A DNA stretch of 64,000 nucleotides from Thiotrichales bacterium (GTDB lineage Bacteria; Pseudomonadota; Gammaproteobacteria; Beggiatoales; Beggiatoaceae): assembly GCA_016744475.1 (NCBI GenBank), contig JADGEH010000005.1:1-64000 (forward strand), given 5' to 3'. Shown here piece after piece: positions 55,551-64,000 of this stretch (position 1 is its first letter; the number at the start of each line of letters is the position of its first letter). The notes below the pieces were generated by a model. That model did not search any database. It saw only the letters and a list, made by a program, of their open reading frames with translations, and had not been told where the DNA came from. Position numbers and translations under genes: made by a program.

Positions 55551-55743
55551 AAGCTGAACTTTCATTTAAGCTCTTGCCTGGTGCCCACGCGCCCTGCGTA
55601 GGAACGTTGAGCACCGCAAAAAGCACGCGGCACAAACCCTACAGTGCTTCAAACTATTCTAAATAAAGTTAAATCCGTGCATCATTGGTGGACAAAATAA
55701 ATGATGAGCCTAGGCTGCACCTATCCTACCTGCGGAGAATGTT

Positions 55744-58700
55744 GTGAACTCATACAAAGACTTATTTATATCCTACGGTCGCCGCGAAAGCCTCGGCTTT
55801 GTGGCGCGTTTACACCAACAACTCAAGCTCGCAGGTTTTGACGGCTGGTTTGATAAGGTCAACATCCCCGACGGTGAAGACTACGCGGCACGGATTAATC
55901 ACGGCATCGAGTCGGCGCATAATTTCGTTTATGTGATGGCTCCACGGGCTTTGTGCTCGCCGTATTGTTTGATTGAACTGGAATATGCACGGGTGTTGGG
56001 TAAGCGGGTAATTCCCATCAATCAAATGGTGATTTTCCAGGCAGATGATGGCGAATTATCAGAGGGCGACAAGCAGGTGTTGCATGGTTTTTACGCCTTT
56101 CATGGACTGGAAGACCCCAACATCAACACCGCACAGCAGGTGCTTGAGCGGAGTCTTAAAGTGGTCGGGCGCACGGATTGGCTCGATGGCAAAGAAAATC
56201 TGTCGAATGAGGATTGCAAGCAGCTCGCAGCCTGGGCGCAGGCTTACGAAAATCACTGGCACAAGCACGAAGAGTTAGCGTATCTACAAACCCTAGAGTT
56301 GCCCGTGTTTGGTGACAATATAGATACGCTAGACAGTGTGATTGAGCGTATAAACATTGTGCTGGAGCGGCACACTCACTACGTCGAACAACATACCGAA
56401 GTGCTGGCGCAAGCCTTGTTGTGGCAGGCGAATCAACGTGCCACGCGCTATTTGCCCGTGGGCGAGGAACGCCATGCCGCACAAAATTGGCTGTTGACGG
56501 CGTTTCAAGATGGTGAACAAGCGCCTTGCGAACCCAGCCATGTAGTCTGTGAATTCATCTGCGAAGCACGCAAGAATGGCGAAAACCTGCTCACCGAAGC
56601 CTTTATCTGTTACGACGTGGACGATAAACCGATGCGTGATGTTGTCGTCCGCACCCTGTCGCGTCATGCCATCACAACCTGGCAACATGACCGTGATATT
56701 CAAACCGGAAGCCGCTCAGAATCAGCCATTCTTGAAGGTATTGCGGGCGCGACCAATGTGCTCTACTTTATTTCACCTCGTTCGGTGCAATCGGAATATT
56801 GCCAAAAAGAATTGGATTATGCGCTGTCTTTGAATAAGCGCATTATCCCGATTTTGTTAGAAGCCACGCCCGATGTGCCTGCGGTGCTAGACACCCTGCA
56901 ATACATCAATTTTTGCGCAGAAGACGGCACTGAACACCTGCTACACGCCTTAAATCATGAGCGCAGTTATTACGAACACCACAAAATGCTGCTCACCCGT
57001 GCGCTGAAATGGCAAGCCAACGCGCAAGGCAGCGCCTTCCTGTTACGCGGGCATCATCTGGAAAACGCCAAAATCTGGCTGCGCCTCAATGAAAACCGCA
57101 GCCAACAAGCCCCCACCGCCTTACACCAAGACCTGATACAACATTCCGAAGCCCTGAAAGGACAACTGGGCACCGATGTGTTCATCTCCTATTCACGCAA
57201 AGATGGTGATTTTGCCCGTCAAATGAATATTCAACTCCAAGAAGCGGGCAAAACCACTTGGTTTGACCAAGAAAGCATTGCTTCGGGCGTGGATTTTGAG
57301 ACCGAACTCTACAAAGGCATTGATAGTGCGGATAATTTCGTTTTCATTCTGTCGCCTGATTCGGTGGAATCCCAATACTGCAAACACGAAGTGGATTATG
57401 CACATGAACAAGGCAAACGCATTCTCACGGTATTAGCCCGTGACACTGACCCACAAACTCTGCCTGAAAACCTAAAGGCAATTAACTGGATTGATTTTAT
57501 CGCCCATCCCTTTGCCGATGCCTTTGCTGACTTGATTCAGGAACTGGATTTAGATCGCGAACATGTGCAACAACACACCCAATGGCAACAGCGCGCGATG
57601 GAATGGCAAAGACAGACACAAAGCACGGATTTTTTGCTGAATCAAACCGCCTGTGAAAAAGCCGAAACTTGGTTAGAACACGCGCAGGCTACGCAGAAAA
57701 ACCCGCCGCCGACAGCGTTTCAACAGCAGCATATTCACAGCAGCCGGGCAGCGATTGAAGCGGCGCAAAGAAAAGAGAAGCGGCGGCAGCGGTTTATGTT
57801 AGTGGGTTTGGTTTTGGCGTTAGTGTTAGCGGGATTTGCTTGGATGCAGATGAAAGAAGCTCAAGTACAAAAACAAACGGCACAACAACAAACCCAACGC
57901 GCCCTGCACAATCAATCACGCTTTTTATCCGAGCAAGCCAGACAACTCAGCGAACAAAATAAACCCATGACCGCGATGCGGGTGGCATTGGAAGCTTTGC
58001 CAAACACTTCCGAAACCTATCCACAGCGCGCATGGTTACTCGAAGCACAACAACAACTGTACCACGCCATCCAAAAAAACTGGCAAGGCGTACTTGAACA
58101 TGACGACAGCGTGGATGGTGCAGAATTCAGCCCCGATGGCACGCAGTTACTGACCTGGGCAGGCAGGCAAGCTTATCTGTGGGATAGGCAGCAAAGCCGC
58201 CTGCTGCGGGTGTTTAGTGGACATATCGACAGGGTAACTCACGCCAGCTTCGCACCCGACGGCAAACGACTGGTCACCGTATCGAATGACAAGACTGCCC
58301 ACCTGTGGGATGCCGACAGTGGGGCTTTGTTGCAGCGTATCGGTGAGGTTAATCACGCCAGCTTCTCGCCCAATGGCAAGGCGCTGGTCACCGTATCGAA
58401 TGACAAGACTGCCCGCCTGTGGGACACCAATAGCGGGGCTTTGTTGTATCGTCTCGAAGGACATGAAGGTTCGGTAACTCACGCCAGCTTCGCGCCCGAC
58501 GGCAAGCGACTGGTCACCGCCTCTGAGGACAACACCGCCCACCTGTGGGATGCCGACAGCGGGGCTTTGTTGCATCACCTTGAAGGGCATGAAGGTGGGG
58601 TTCTTTACGCCAGCTTCGCGCCCGACGGCAAACGACTGGTCACCGCCTCTTGGGACAAGACTGCCCGCCTGTGGGATGTTGACAGCGGAGCGTTGTTGCA

Positions 58701-61065
58701 GCGTCTCGAAGGACATGAAGGTTCGGTGACTCACGCCAGCTTCGCGCCCGATAGCAAGACATTAGTCACCACATCAAGAGACAAGACTGCCCGCCTGTGG
58801 GATGTCGACAGCGGGGTGTTGTTGCACCGTCTCGAAGGGCATGAACATTTGATTACTCACGCCAGCTTCGCGCCCGATGGCAAACGACTGGTGACCGCCT
58901 CTAAGGACAATACCGCCCGCCTGTGGGATGCCGACAGTGGGGCATTGTTGCAGCGCATCGAAGGACATGAAGGTGAGGTTAATCACGCCAGCTTCGCACC
59001 CGATAGCAAGACATTAGTCACCACATCAAGAGACAAGACCGCCCGTCTGTGGAATGCCGACAGCGGGGCTTTGTTGCATCACCTCGAAGGGCATGAAGGG
59101 GCGGTTTTTCACGTCAGCTTCGCGCCCGACGGCAAACGACTGGTCACCGCATCAAATGACAAGACCGCTCGCCTGTGGGATGCCGACAGCGGGGCTTTGT
59201 TGCATCGTCTCGAAGGGCATACAGGTTCGGTGACTCACGCCAGCTTTGCGCCCGATGGCAAGCGATTGGTGACCGCATCTTATGACAAGACCGCCCGCTT
59301 ATGGGATACCGACAGTGGGGCTTTGTTGCATCGTCTCGAAGGGCATACAAGAGGAGTGACTCACGCCAGCTTCGCGCCCGATGGCAAACGACTGGTCACC
59401 ACATCTGGAGACAAGACCGCCCGCCTGTGGGATGTCGACAGCGGGGCTTTGTTGCATCGCCTCAAAGGGCATAGACATTTTCTTATGCACGCCAGCTTCG
59501 CGCCCGATGGCAAACGACTGGTCACTACATCAAGTGACAAGACTCCCCGCCTGTGGGATGCCGATAGCGGGGTTTTGTTGCATCGTCTTGAAGGGCATAA
59601 TATGGGGGTGTTTCACGCTAGCTTCGCGCCCGACGGCAAGACATTGGTCACTGCATCGATAGATAATACCGCCCGCCTGTGGGATGCCGACAGCGGGGCG
59701 GTGTTGCACCGTCTCGAAGGGCATACAGGTTCGGTGACTCACGCCAGCTTCGCGCCCGACGGCAAACGACTGGTGACCACATCGAGTGACAACACCGCCC
59801 GTCTGTGGGATGCCGATAGCGGGGTTTTGTTGCGCCGTCTCGAAGGGCATGCAGATGTAGTTCTGCACGCCAACTTCGCGCCCGATGGCAAACGACTGGT
59901 CACGACATCTAAAGACAAGACCACCCGCCTGTGGGATGTCGGCAGCGGGGCATTGTTGTACCGCCTCAAAGGGCATAAAAGTGCGGTTAATCACGCCAGC
60001 TTCGCGCCCGATGGTAAACGACTGGTCACCGCATCAAATGACAACACCGCCCGCCTGTGGCTGGTGTTTACTGACTTAAGTTCCTTGGTCAGTGAGGCAC
60101 AAACCCGCTTACCCCAACGTCTATCCAAAATTGCAAAACACCATTTAAGCTGCACAGAACGCCAAAGCTATTTCATGGATTATTTACCCCGCTGTGCCAG
60201 CGTGTTAGACCCACACATCGCAGGGTATTATCAAGGCGAGATTAAAAACCAACAGGCACACGGACAAGGACACAGCCAAGGGCGTAACCACTACCAAGGT
60301 GGTTTTAAGCAGGGCATGAAACACGGACACGGGGTGTATACCTGGGCAGAAGGCGGGCGTTATGAGGGTGAGTTTGCCAATGATGAGGCGGTGGGGCTTG
60401 AACATTTTGATGCCACGAACCCTTACGCTTGGTATGAGGCCGCGAGATATGAGGAGGATACCGCTAAAGTCCAGTCCTTATTGCAGACGCAGCTTAAAAT
60501 CACCCCGCAACATGCGCTGAGTTTTGTACGCTGGGGAGAGCTGTTGGTTAAACAGGATAAAGAGCACACTGCGATTGAAAAATTTCAACAAGCATTGGTA
60601 TTCGATCCCAACTTAGGCTTTGACCCCGAACAAAAAGTCAAACAACTACGGATAGCAGTTTTGATTGATAGGATTTATGATTTGGCAGGCAAGGGGAAGA
60701 TTGATCAAGCACTGAGCCAACTCCAACAAGCGCAGGTATTAGATGCTAACGTTAAAATTGAGGTGTCTATTTGGAATGAGCTATGTCGTTATGGTGCATT
60801 ACATCAACAAGCCGATAAAGTTTTGAATGCCTGTGAACAGGCTGTGACGCAAAGCAACGGTGATGTTGATATGCGGGATTCACGCGGCATTGCCCGTGCT
60901 TTAACGGGTGATATTGCAGGCGCATTGGACGATTTTAGATTTTATGTGGCAGAAAACCTTGATGAGGCTGAAGAGGCTGAGGTATTAAAACGGGTAGGCT
61001 GGATAGATTGCTTAGAACGCGGTGAGAATCCCTTTACCGAGGCGGTGTTGGAGTCCTTGCGCTAG
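55744..61065 (+). CDS. Triple-TIR, transmembrane, WD40, MORN and TPR-like repeat protein
   Basis: 1,773 residues from GTG 55744. Three TIR domains: 1-150 (DLFISYGRRES, E78 in YCLIELEYA), 284-400 (EAFICYDVDD, E356 in YCQKELDYA) and 476-600 (DVFISYSRKD, E549 in YCKHEVDYA). The glutamate that is catalytic in TIR NADases is kept in all three. Each TIR is followed by a helical module of similar pattern (H-x-x-L-L-x-R-A-L-x-W-Q, then A-x-x-W-L). A membrane helix (FMLVGLVLALVLAGFAWM, about 685-702) separates this half from 16 WD40 repeats of about 42 residues (781-1441), MORN repeats (1495-1553) and a TPR-like C-terminus (1565-1773). An NAD-cleaving or signalling role triggered through the WD40/MORN sensor half is inferred. 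A truncated paralogue is at 45449-45967. Confidence 0.9.
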   Translation: MNSYKDLFISYGRRESLGFVARLHQQLKLAGFDGWFDKVNIPDGEDYAARINHGIESAHNFVYVMAPRALCSPYCLIELEYARVLGKRVIPINQMVIFQADDGELSEGDKQVLHGFYAFHGLEDPNINTAQQVLERSLKVVGRTDWLDGKENLSNEDCKQLAAWAQAYENHWHKHEELAYLQTLELPVFGDNIDTLDSVIERINIVLERHTHYVEQHTEVLAQALLWQANQRATRYLPVGEERHAAQNWLLTAFQDGEQAPCEPSHVVCEFICEARKNGENLLTEAFICYDVDDKPMRDVVVRTLSRHAITTWQHDRDIQTGSRSESAILEGIAGATNVLYFISPRSVQSEYCQKELDYALSLNKRIIPILLEATPDVPAVLDTLQYINFCAEDGTEHLLHALNHERSYYEHHKMLLTRALKWQANAQGSAFLLRGHHLENAKIWLRLNENRSQQAPTALHQDLIQHSEALKGQLGTDVFISYSRKDGDFARQMNIQLQEAGKTTWFDQESIASGVDFETELYKGIDSADNFVFILSPDSVESQYCKHEVDYAHEQGKRILTVLARDTDPQTLPENLKAINWIDFIAHPFADAFADLIQELDLDREHVQQHTQWQQRAMEWQRQTQSTDFLLNQTACEKAETWLEHAQATQKNPPPTAFQQQHIHSSRAAIEAAQRKEKRRQRFMLVGLVLALVLAGFAWMQMKEAQVQKQTAQQQTQRALHNQSRFLSEQARQLSEQNKPMTAMRVALEALPNTSETYPQRAWLLEAQQQLYHAIQKNWQGVLEHDDSVDGAEFSPDGTQLLTWAGRQAYLWDRQQSRLLRVFSGHIDRVTHASFAPDGKRLVTVSNDKTAHLWDADSGALLQRIGEVNHASFSPNGKALVTVSNDKTARLWDTNSGALLYRLEGHEGSVTHASFAPDGKRLVTASEDNTAHLWDADSGALLHHLEGHEGGVLYASFAPDGKRLVTASWDKTARLWDVDSGALLQRLEGHEGSVTHASFAPDSKTLVTTSRDKTARLWDVDSGVLLHRLEGHEHLITHASFAPDGKRLVTASKDNTARLWDADSGALLQRIEGHEGEVNHASFAPDSKTLVTTSRDKTARLWNADSGALLHHLEGHEGAVFHVSFAPDGKRLVTASNDKTARLWDADSGALLHRLEGHTGSVTHASFAPDGKRLVTASYDKTARLWDTDSGALLHRLEGHTRGVTHASFAPDGKRLVTTSGDKTARLWDVDSGALLHRLKGHRHFLMHASFAPDGKRLVTTSSDKTPRLWDADSGVLLHRLEGHNMGVFHASFAPDGKTLVTASIDNTARLWDADSGAVLHRLEGHTGSVTHASFAPDGKRLVTTSSDNTARLWDADSGVLLRRLEGHADVVLHANFAPDGKRLVTTSKDKTTRLWDVGSGALLYRLKGHKSAVNHASFAPDGKRLVTASNDNTARLWLVFTDLSSLVSEAQTRLPQRLSKIAKHHLSCTERQSYFMDYLPRCASVLDPHIAGYYQGEIKNQQAHGQGHSQGRNHYQGGFKQGMKHGHGVYTWAEGGRYEGEFANDEAVGLEHFDATNPYAWYEAARYEEDTAKVQSLLQTQLKITPQHALSFVRWGELLVKQDKEHTAIEKFQQALVFDPNLGFDPEQKVKQLRIAVLIDRIYDLAGKGKIDQALSQLQQAQVLDANVKIEVSIWNELCRYGALHQQADKVLNACEQAVTQSNGDVDMRDSRGIARALTGDIAGALDDFRFYVAENLDEAEEAEVLKRVGWIDCLERGENPFTEAVLESLR
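58090..60066 (+). repeat. Coding tandem array: 16 WD40 units of about 126 bp
   Basis: Units repeat the phrases HASFAPDGKRLVT, DKTARLWDADSGALL and HRLEGH with few changes, and the DNA is also highly alike between units (GCCAGCTTCGCGCCCGA recurs in most). Unit 2 is shortened at its end (QRIGE in place of xRLEGHxxx). Units 3-14 are the most alike; the first and last are diverged. Such homogeneity indicates recent duplication or gene conversion within the array, so unit number probably varies between strains. Confidence 0.9.
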
Positions 61066-61071
61066 GTCGGC

Positions 61072-61168
61072 TGTAGGTCGGGTTAGGTGGTAGCTGTCAC
61101 CCAACATTGGCAGCTTGACATCCACGGCAAAGGCTTTTGTCGGGTGACGCTGCGCTAACCCGACCTAC
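61072..61168. repeat. Inverted repeat, GTAGGTCGGGTTAG type
   Basis: TGTAGGTCGGGTTAG on the left pairs with CTAACCCGACCTACG on the right; the inner part contains TCGGGTGACGCTGCG. This type of palindrome is a common intergenic repeat in many proteobacteria. It lies just after the TIR gene stop. Confidence 0.75.
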
Positions 61169-61224
61169 GTAGCCAACACCAGACAAAAATCCAGAATGAG
61201 CATTAGACTTATCCGAGCCTCAGC

Positions 61225-61943
61225 CTATTGAATTACAAATGAATTTTTAAGGTTAAATAGTCCAGCGGCAAGGCAAATAATAGTATCCTTAATGGAATCC
61301 GACTTGTTTCTTAAACGATTAACCATAATTTGAAATCGCTTCATTCTGCCAATAGCATTTTCAACATGAACTCGCTTGTTACTGATTACTTTGTTCTCTT
61401 TCTTTTGATTTTCAGTGAGTTTTGGATCAGGGTTTTTCATAGCCTAAATCAACAGCTACTGTTGTGTCTTCAAACCCTCGTTTTTGAGGCGTGAATTCGG
61501 ATTTAAACAATGTGCATCATGTGTTGAACCCACCACTGTTTTTCCAATATAAAAATTTTTCGGGTTTCAGTTGAAATCACTGTGTTTTTTAAAGTGCGTT
61601 GACGTTTCTGAGTCTCTTTTAAAATAGCTAATAGTGTTTTAACATAAGCTTCTGCTGTGGACTGTCCTATTTCAAAATTAAACCCCATGACATCATCAGT
61701 AGGATAATTCTTCATGTAGTAGAGTGTAAATATTAATGTGTCTGTATTTGTTTTAAGTGCTTGAGAATGAGGCATTCTGAGTTTTATTTTGAGAGCACCC
61801 CGATTCTTTTGATAATTAATCTCTGGTTTTTCTTGCAACACTTTTGAAAATGTAGGTAACAATTGATCAAATTCTTCTTGAGTCACACCTAATACTACTG
61901 AAAATTGACGTTGAGTCGTTATACGGTTTATGTAATGGCTCAT
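61225..61943 (-). pseudogene. IS5-type (ISL2-like) transposase with internal deletion
   Basis: The N-terminal part (61943-61503) has the helix-turn-helix region of IS5/ISL2-group transposases (LGVTQEEFDQLLPTFSKVLQ, YYMKNYPTDDVMGFNFEIGQ) and jumps to TLKNTVISTETRKIF. A frameshift then leads through GKTVVGSTHDAH and EDTTVAVDLGY in other frames to the C-terminal piece (61440-61225, KVISNKRVHVENAIGRMKRF). The central part with the first catalytic aspartate is missing, so it is inactive. IS5-type elements can make TA or TNA duplications, as seen for families A and C. Confidence 0.75.
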
Positions 61944-62022
61944 GACTTTAATCTCATGTTTTACTAGAGTGAGTCGATATTCATTAATTTTTAATTGAAA
62001 ATTTAGACTGGGACAAGTCTAC

Positions 62023-62328
62023 TGTAATATCACTGACGACCTTGGTGTTAAAGGAAAAGGCGGTATTCTGAAGTCAATGGAAACTCGCGAACAATTTTTA
62101 TCTGATACAAGCAAATCCGTGGTTTTCCATTACACCCAGAAACATTGCTCATGGACGAACCAAATCGAAATCTGGTTTGAGATATTGATGAAGAAAATCA
62201 TCAAACGTGGTCATTTCACATCCACGGAAGACCTGAAAACTCGGTTGTTGGCGTTTATTGATGACTTCAACAGGACAATGGCGAAACCATTTAAATGGAC
62301 TTATCAGGGCAAGTCTTTGACTGGTTAG
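62023..62328 (+). pseudogene. IS630-type transposase, C-terminal fragment
   Basis: The in-frame sequence [68 protein letters not shown] is the C-terminal DDE part of an IS630-like transposase (W-x-N-Q-I-E-x-W-F with the catalytic glutamate). The N-terminal 250 residues are missing. It is a different subtype from those at 15141 and 50935. Confidence 0.85.
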
Positions 62329-62366
62329 TTATTGCTGCTATTTGCCATTTTCTGTACTAGAGTCTA

Positions 62367-62464
62367 TAGGGATAATATTTCAGTTGTACTGGAACATAGT
62401 GATTAAGACCTGGCAGATTTTTGAAACCTGCCAGGTCTGTCGTATAACTGATTTATTTTCTCTA
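62367..62464 (+). repeat. Family D 98-bp element, last copy
   Basis: TAGGGATAATATTTCAG to TTATTTTCTCTA, flanked by TA on both sides. Hairpin GACCTGGCAG-ATTTTTGAAAC-CTGCCAGGTC, again with matched changes in both arms. Confidence 0.9.
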
Positions 62465-62656
62465 TATGCTTCATACACAAAATTGAGCTTCTAAGTCGGC
62501 ATATAAGTGTGCTACAGAGGAGGTATGAGGGAGGGAATGGTTGTTGATCACTCCCTCTATTATTCCAATCTATTGGGGTATAATGACATTGATGTCTGAG
62601 AATGTCTTTTTAACAACTAATCGACCAACGACAAAAGCCCAACATATGAGTGTTTA

Positions 62657-62688
62657 AGACGGTCTGTCCTGTCAGGACAGGCCGTTTT
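62657..62688 (+). terminator. Terminator-like hairpin upstream of prpF
   Basis: ACGGTCTGTCCT-GTC-AGGACAGGCCGT followed by TTT: a 12-bp stem (one G-T pair) with a short T-run. It may end transcription entering from the left or act as a leader hairpin for prpF. The short T-run makes this tentative. Confidence 0.45.
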
Positions 62689-62802
62689 GAGTTCTAAGCC
62701 ACAACGGCTGAGCGATATTCTTGGATTCAATGTTCACGGTGTTGGCTCATTCCTCATTGAGCAGCACCACCTAACGACCCATCATAAAAGGACATCAGTA
62801 AC

Positions 62803-63981
62803 ATGGAGCACGTCCCTCAAATCAAAATTCCTGCGACCTACATGCGTGGTGGCACCAGTAAAGGTGTTTTTTTCAATATGACAGATTTGCCCGAAGCTGC
62901 GCAAGTGCCGGGTGCTGCACGCGATAAACTGTTGCTGCGCGTGATCGGCAGTCCTGATCCTTACGGTAAGCAGACTGACGGTATGGGAGGAGCGACTTCT
63001 AGTACCAGTAAAACGGTGATTTTATCTAAAAGCAGCCAAGCTGAGCATGATGTCGATTATTTGTTTGGGCAAGTCTCGATTGACAAAGCCTTTGTGGATT
63101 GGAGCGGTAATTGTGGCAATTTAACCGCTGCGGTCGGTTCTTTTGCGATTTCTAGCGGTTTAGTGAATGCGGAGCGCATCCCTGAAAATGGCATGGCTAT
63201 CGTGCGCATTTGGCAAGCCAATATCAAAAAAACCATTATTGCTCATGTGCCTATCACCCATGGTGAAGTACAAGAAACCGGGGATTTTGAATTAGATGGC
63301 GTGACTTTTCCAGCGGCTGAAGTGCAAGTAGAATTTCTTGATCCGTCTGACGGCGACGGCGCAATGTTTCCGACCGGACATTTAGTCGATGATTTAGAAG
63401 TGCCAGGTGTAGGTACCTTTAAAGCAACGATGATCAGTGCGGGTATTCCTACTATTTTCTTGAATGCAGAAGACATCGGTTATAGCGGCACAGAATTGCA
63501 AGAGGCTATCAATGGTGATCCGGCGGCATTAGAACGTTTTGAAACAATTCGTGCTTATGGAGCCATGCGCATGGGGTTGATTGATAAGGTGGAAGACGCT
63601 GCGAACCGTCAGCACACGCCAAAAGTCGCTTTTGTCGCACCAGCAATGGCTTATAGCGCTTCCAGTGGCAAATCTATTAGTCAAGACGCGATTGATCTTA
63701 ATGTACGTGCTTTATCGATGGGCAAATTACACCATGCGATGATGGGCACAGCAGCGGTGGCGATTGGTACGGCTGCCGCTATTCCTGGCACTTTAGTTAA
63801 TCTTGCCGCCGGAGGGGGAGCACGTCATGCAGTACGTTTCGGTCATCCTTCAGGCACTTTGCGCGTGGGTGCAGAAGCCAGTCAAAAAGACGGGGTATGG
63901 AGTGTAGATAAAGCCATTATGAGCCGTAGTGCGCGGGTGTTGATGGAAGGCTGGGTGCGTATTCCTGGGGATGCGTTTTAA
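62803..63981 (+). CDS. prpF: 2-methylaconitate cis-trans isomerase PrpF
   Basis: 392 residues, normal PrpF length. Signatures: IPATYMRGGTSKGVFF, RVIGSPDPYGKQTDGMGGAT, SSTSKTVILS (K70), DWSGNCGNLTAAVG (C104), MFPTGHLVDDLEVPG and AAAIPGTLVNLAAGGGARHA. K70 and C104 appear to correspond to the residues numbered K73 and C107 in Shewanella PrpF. In the 2-methylcitrate cycle PrpF works with AcnD to convert 2-methylcitrate during propionate breakdown. acnD normally lies directly upstream, but here the upstream DNA is repeats and IS remnants, so the rest of the cycle must lie elsewhere or to the right. Confidence 0.95.
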   Translation: MEHVPQIKIPATYMRGGTSKGVFFNMTDLPEAAQVPGAARDKLLLRVIGSPDPYGKQTDGMGGATSSTSKTVILSKSSQAEHDVDYLFGQVSIDKAFVDWSGNCGNLTAAVGSFAISSGLVNAERIPENGMAIVRIWQANIKKTIIAHVPITHGEVQETGDFELDGVTFPAAEVQVEFLDPSDGDGAMFPTGHLVDDLEVPGVGTFKATMISAGIPTIFLNAEDIGYSGTELQEAINGDPAALERFETIRAYGAMRMGLIDKVEDAANRQHTPKVAFVAPAMAYSASSGKSISQDAIDLNVRALSMGKLHHAMMGTAAVAIGTAAAIPGTLVNLAAGGGARHAVRFGHPSGTLRVGAEASQKDGVWSVDKAIMSRSARVLMEGWVRIPGDAF

Positions 63982-64000
63982 GCGGTATGGAAGTTGGAGA

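Larger units (their letters stand above)
62329..62802. other. Intergenic stretch upstream of prpF
   Basis: It contains a family D element (62367-62464) and a terminator-like hairpin (62657-62688). No gene was seen. The prpF promoter is expected between about 62690 and 62800, unless the genes were separated from a prp operon by the repeats. Confidence 0.5.

Noticed and set aside
58147-59994. Several long minus-strand open frames opposite the WD40 array
   Set aside because: They are repeat-generated shadows of the TIR-WD40 gene: their protein repeats follow the 126-bp period and match no family.
58090-60066. CRISPR-like array because of regular repetition
   Set aside because: Units are about 126 bp, coding, in frame, and the whole unit is conserved with no unique spacers.

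Overview
This 64 kb window is bacterial chromosome, most likely from a gammaproteobacterium. The nlpD-rpoS-folD block, a PqiA/PqiB/PqiC locus, a NuoD remnant, PrpF and RquA all fit that class. Very large secreted and signalling proteins, a TIR-WD40-MORN protein and a heavy load of short mobile repeats suggest a large, repeat-rich genome of the Thiotrichales/Beggiatoaceae kind. That lineage is an inference from gene content, not from a marker gene. I see no rRNA, tRNA or CRISPR array.

Layout. 0-1.5 kb: decayed IS66 transposase. 1.8-10.5 kb: a 2,900-residue secreted ExeM/NucH-type nuclease. 10.6-12.9 kb: two attC-like integron recombination sites enclosing one cassette with three co-directed genes (TIGR04255 protein, unknown protein, HNH nuclease). 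13.0-14.5 kb: a MAPEG gene broken by a 99-bp repeat, then an HpcH/HpaI aldolase-like gene. 15.1-16.1 kb: IS630 and NuoD remnants. 16.3-18.4 kb: a DUF5131 (three-Cys) / TcmP gene pair. 18.6-22.2 kb: a pqi operon with PqiA split in two. 22.6-34 kb: signalling region with a tandem pair of hybrid histidine kinases, an SDR enzyme, a large PAS hybrid kinase and a fragment of a kinase paralogue. 34.5-40.9 kb: DUF4189 protein, folD, rpoS, nlpD-like gene, a five-LysM lipoprotein and an AIM24 protein. 41.4-43.5 kb: a propeller-type sensor kinase inactivated by two insertions of the same 98-bp repeat. 43.5-49.7 kb: a DUF1703-type AAA/nuclease-fold protein, a fragment of a WD40-MORN paralogue, a branched hairpin element and an 1,130-residue secreted protein. 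50-51.4 kb: IS66 and IS630 remnants. 51.8-55.5 kb: a NAGGN-system M42 peptidase, a rhodoquinone methyltransferase (RquA) and a tyrosine integrase. 55.7-61.1 kb: a protein with three TIR domains, 16 WD40 repeats, MORN and TPR-like repeats. 61.2-64 kb: IS5 and IS630 remnants and prpF.

The strongest pattern across the window is a set of short non-autonomous elements with precise target-site duplications. Family A is about 125-160 bp with ends GAGCC/GGCTC and a 3-bp TNA duplication. Family B is 99 bp with ends TAGC/GCTA and a TA duplication. Family C is about 156-160 bp with ends GGCTCTGTTG. Family D is 98-100 bp with ends TAGGGA/TCTCTA and a TA duplication. B and D carry a central hairpin whose two arms change together between copies. 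Members interrupt four genes or gene remnants, and in each case the pre-insertion reading frame can be reconstructed. Three different IS630 remnants and one IS5-type remnant are plausible traces of the enzymes that moved them.

The best candidates for less-described biology are the integron cassette, the DUF5131-TcmP pair, the triple-TIR/WD40/MORN protein with its truncated paralogue, and the covarying hairpin elements.
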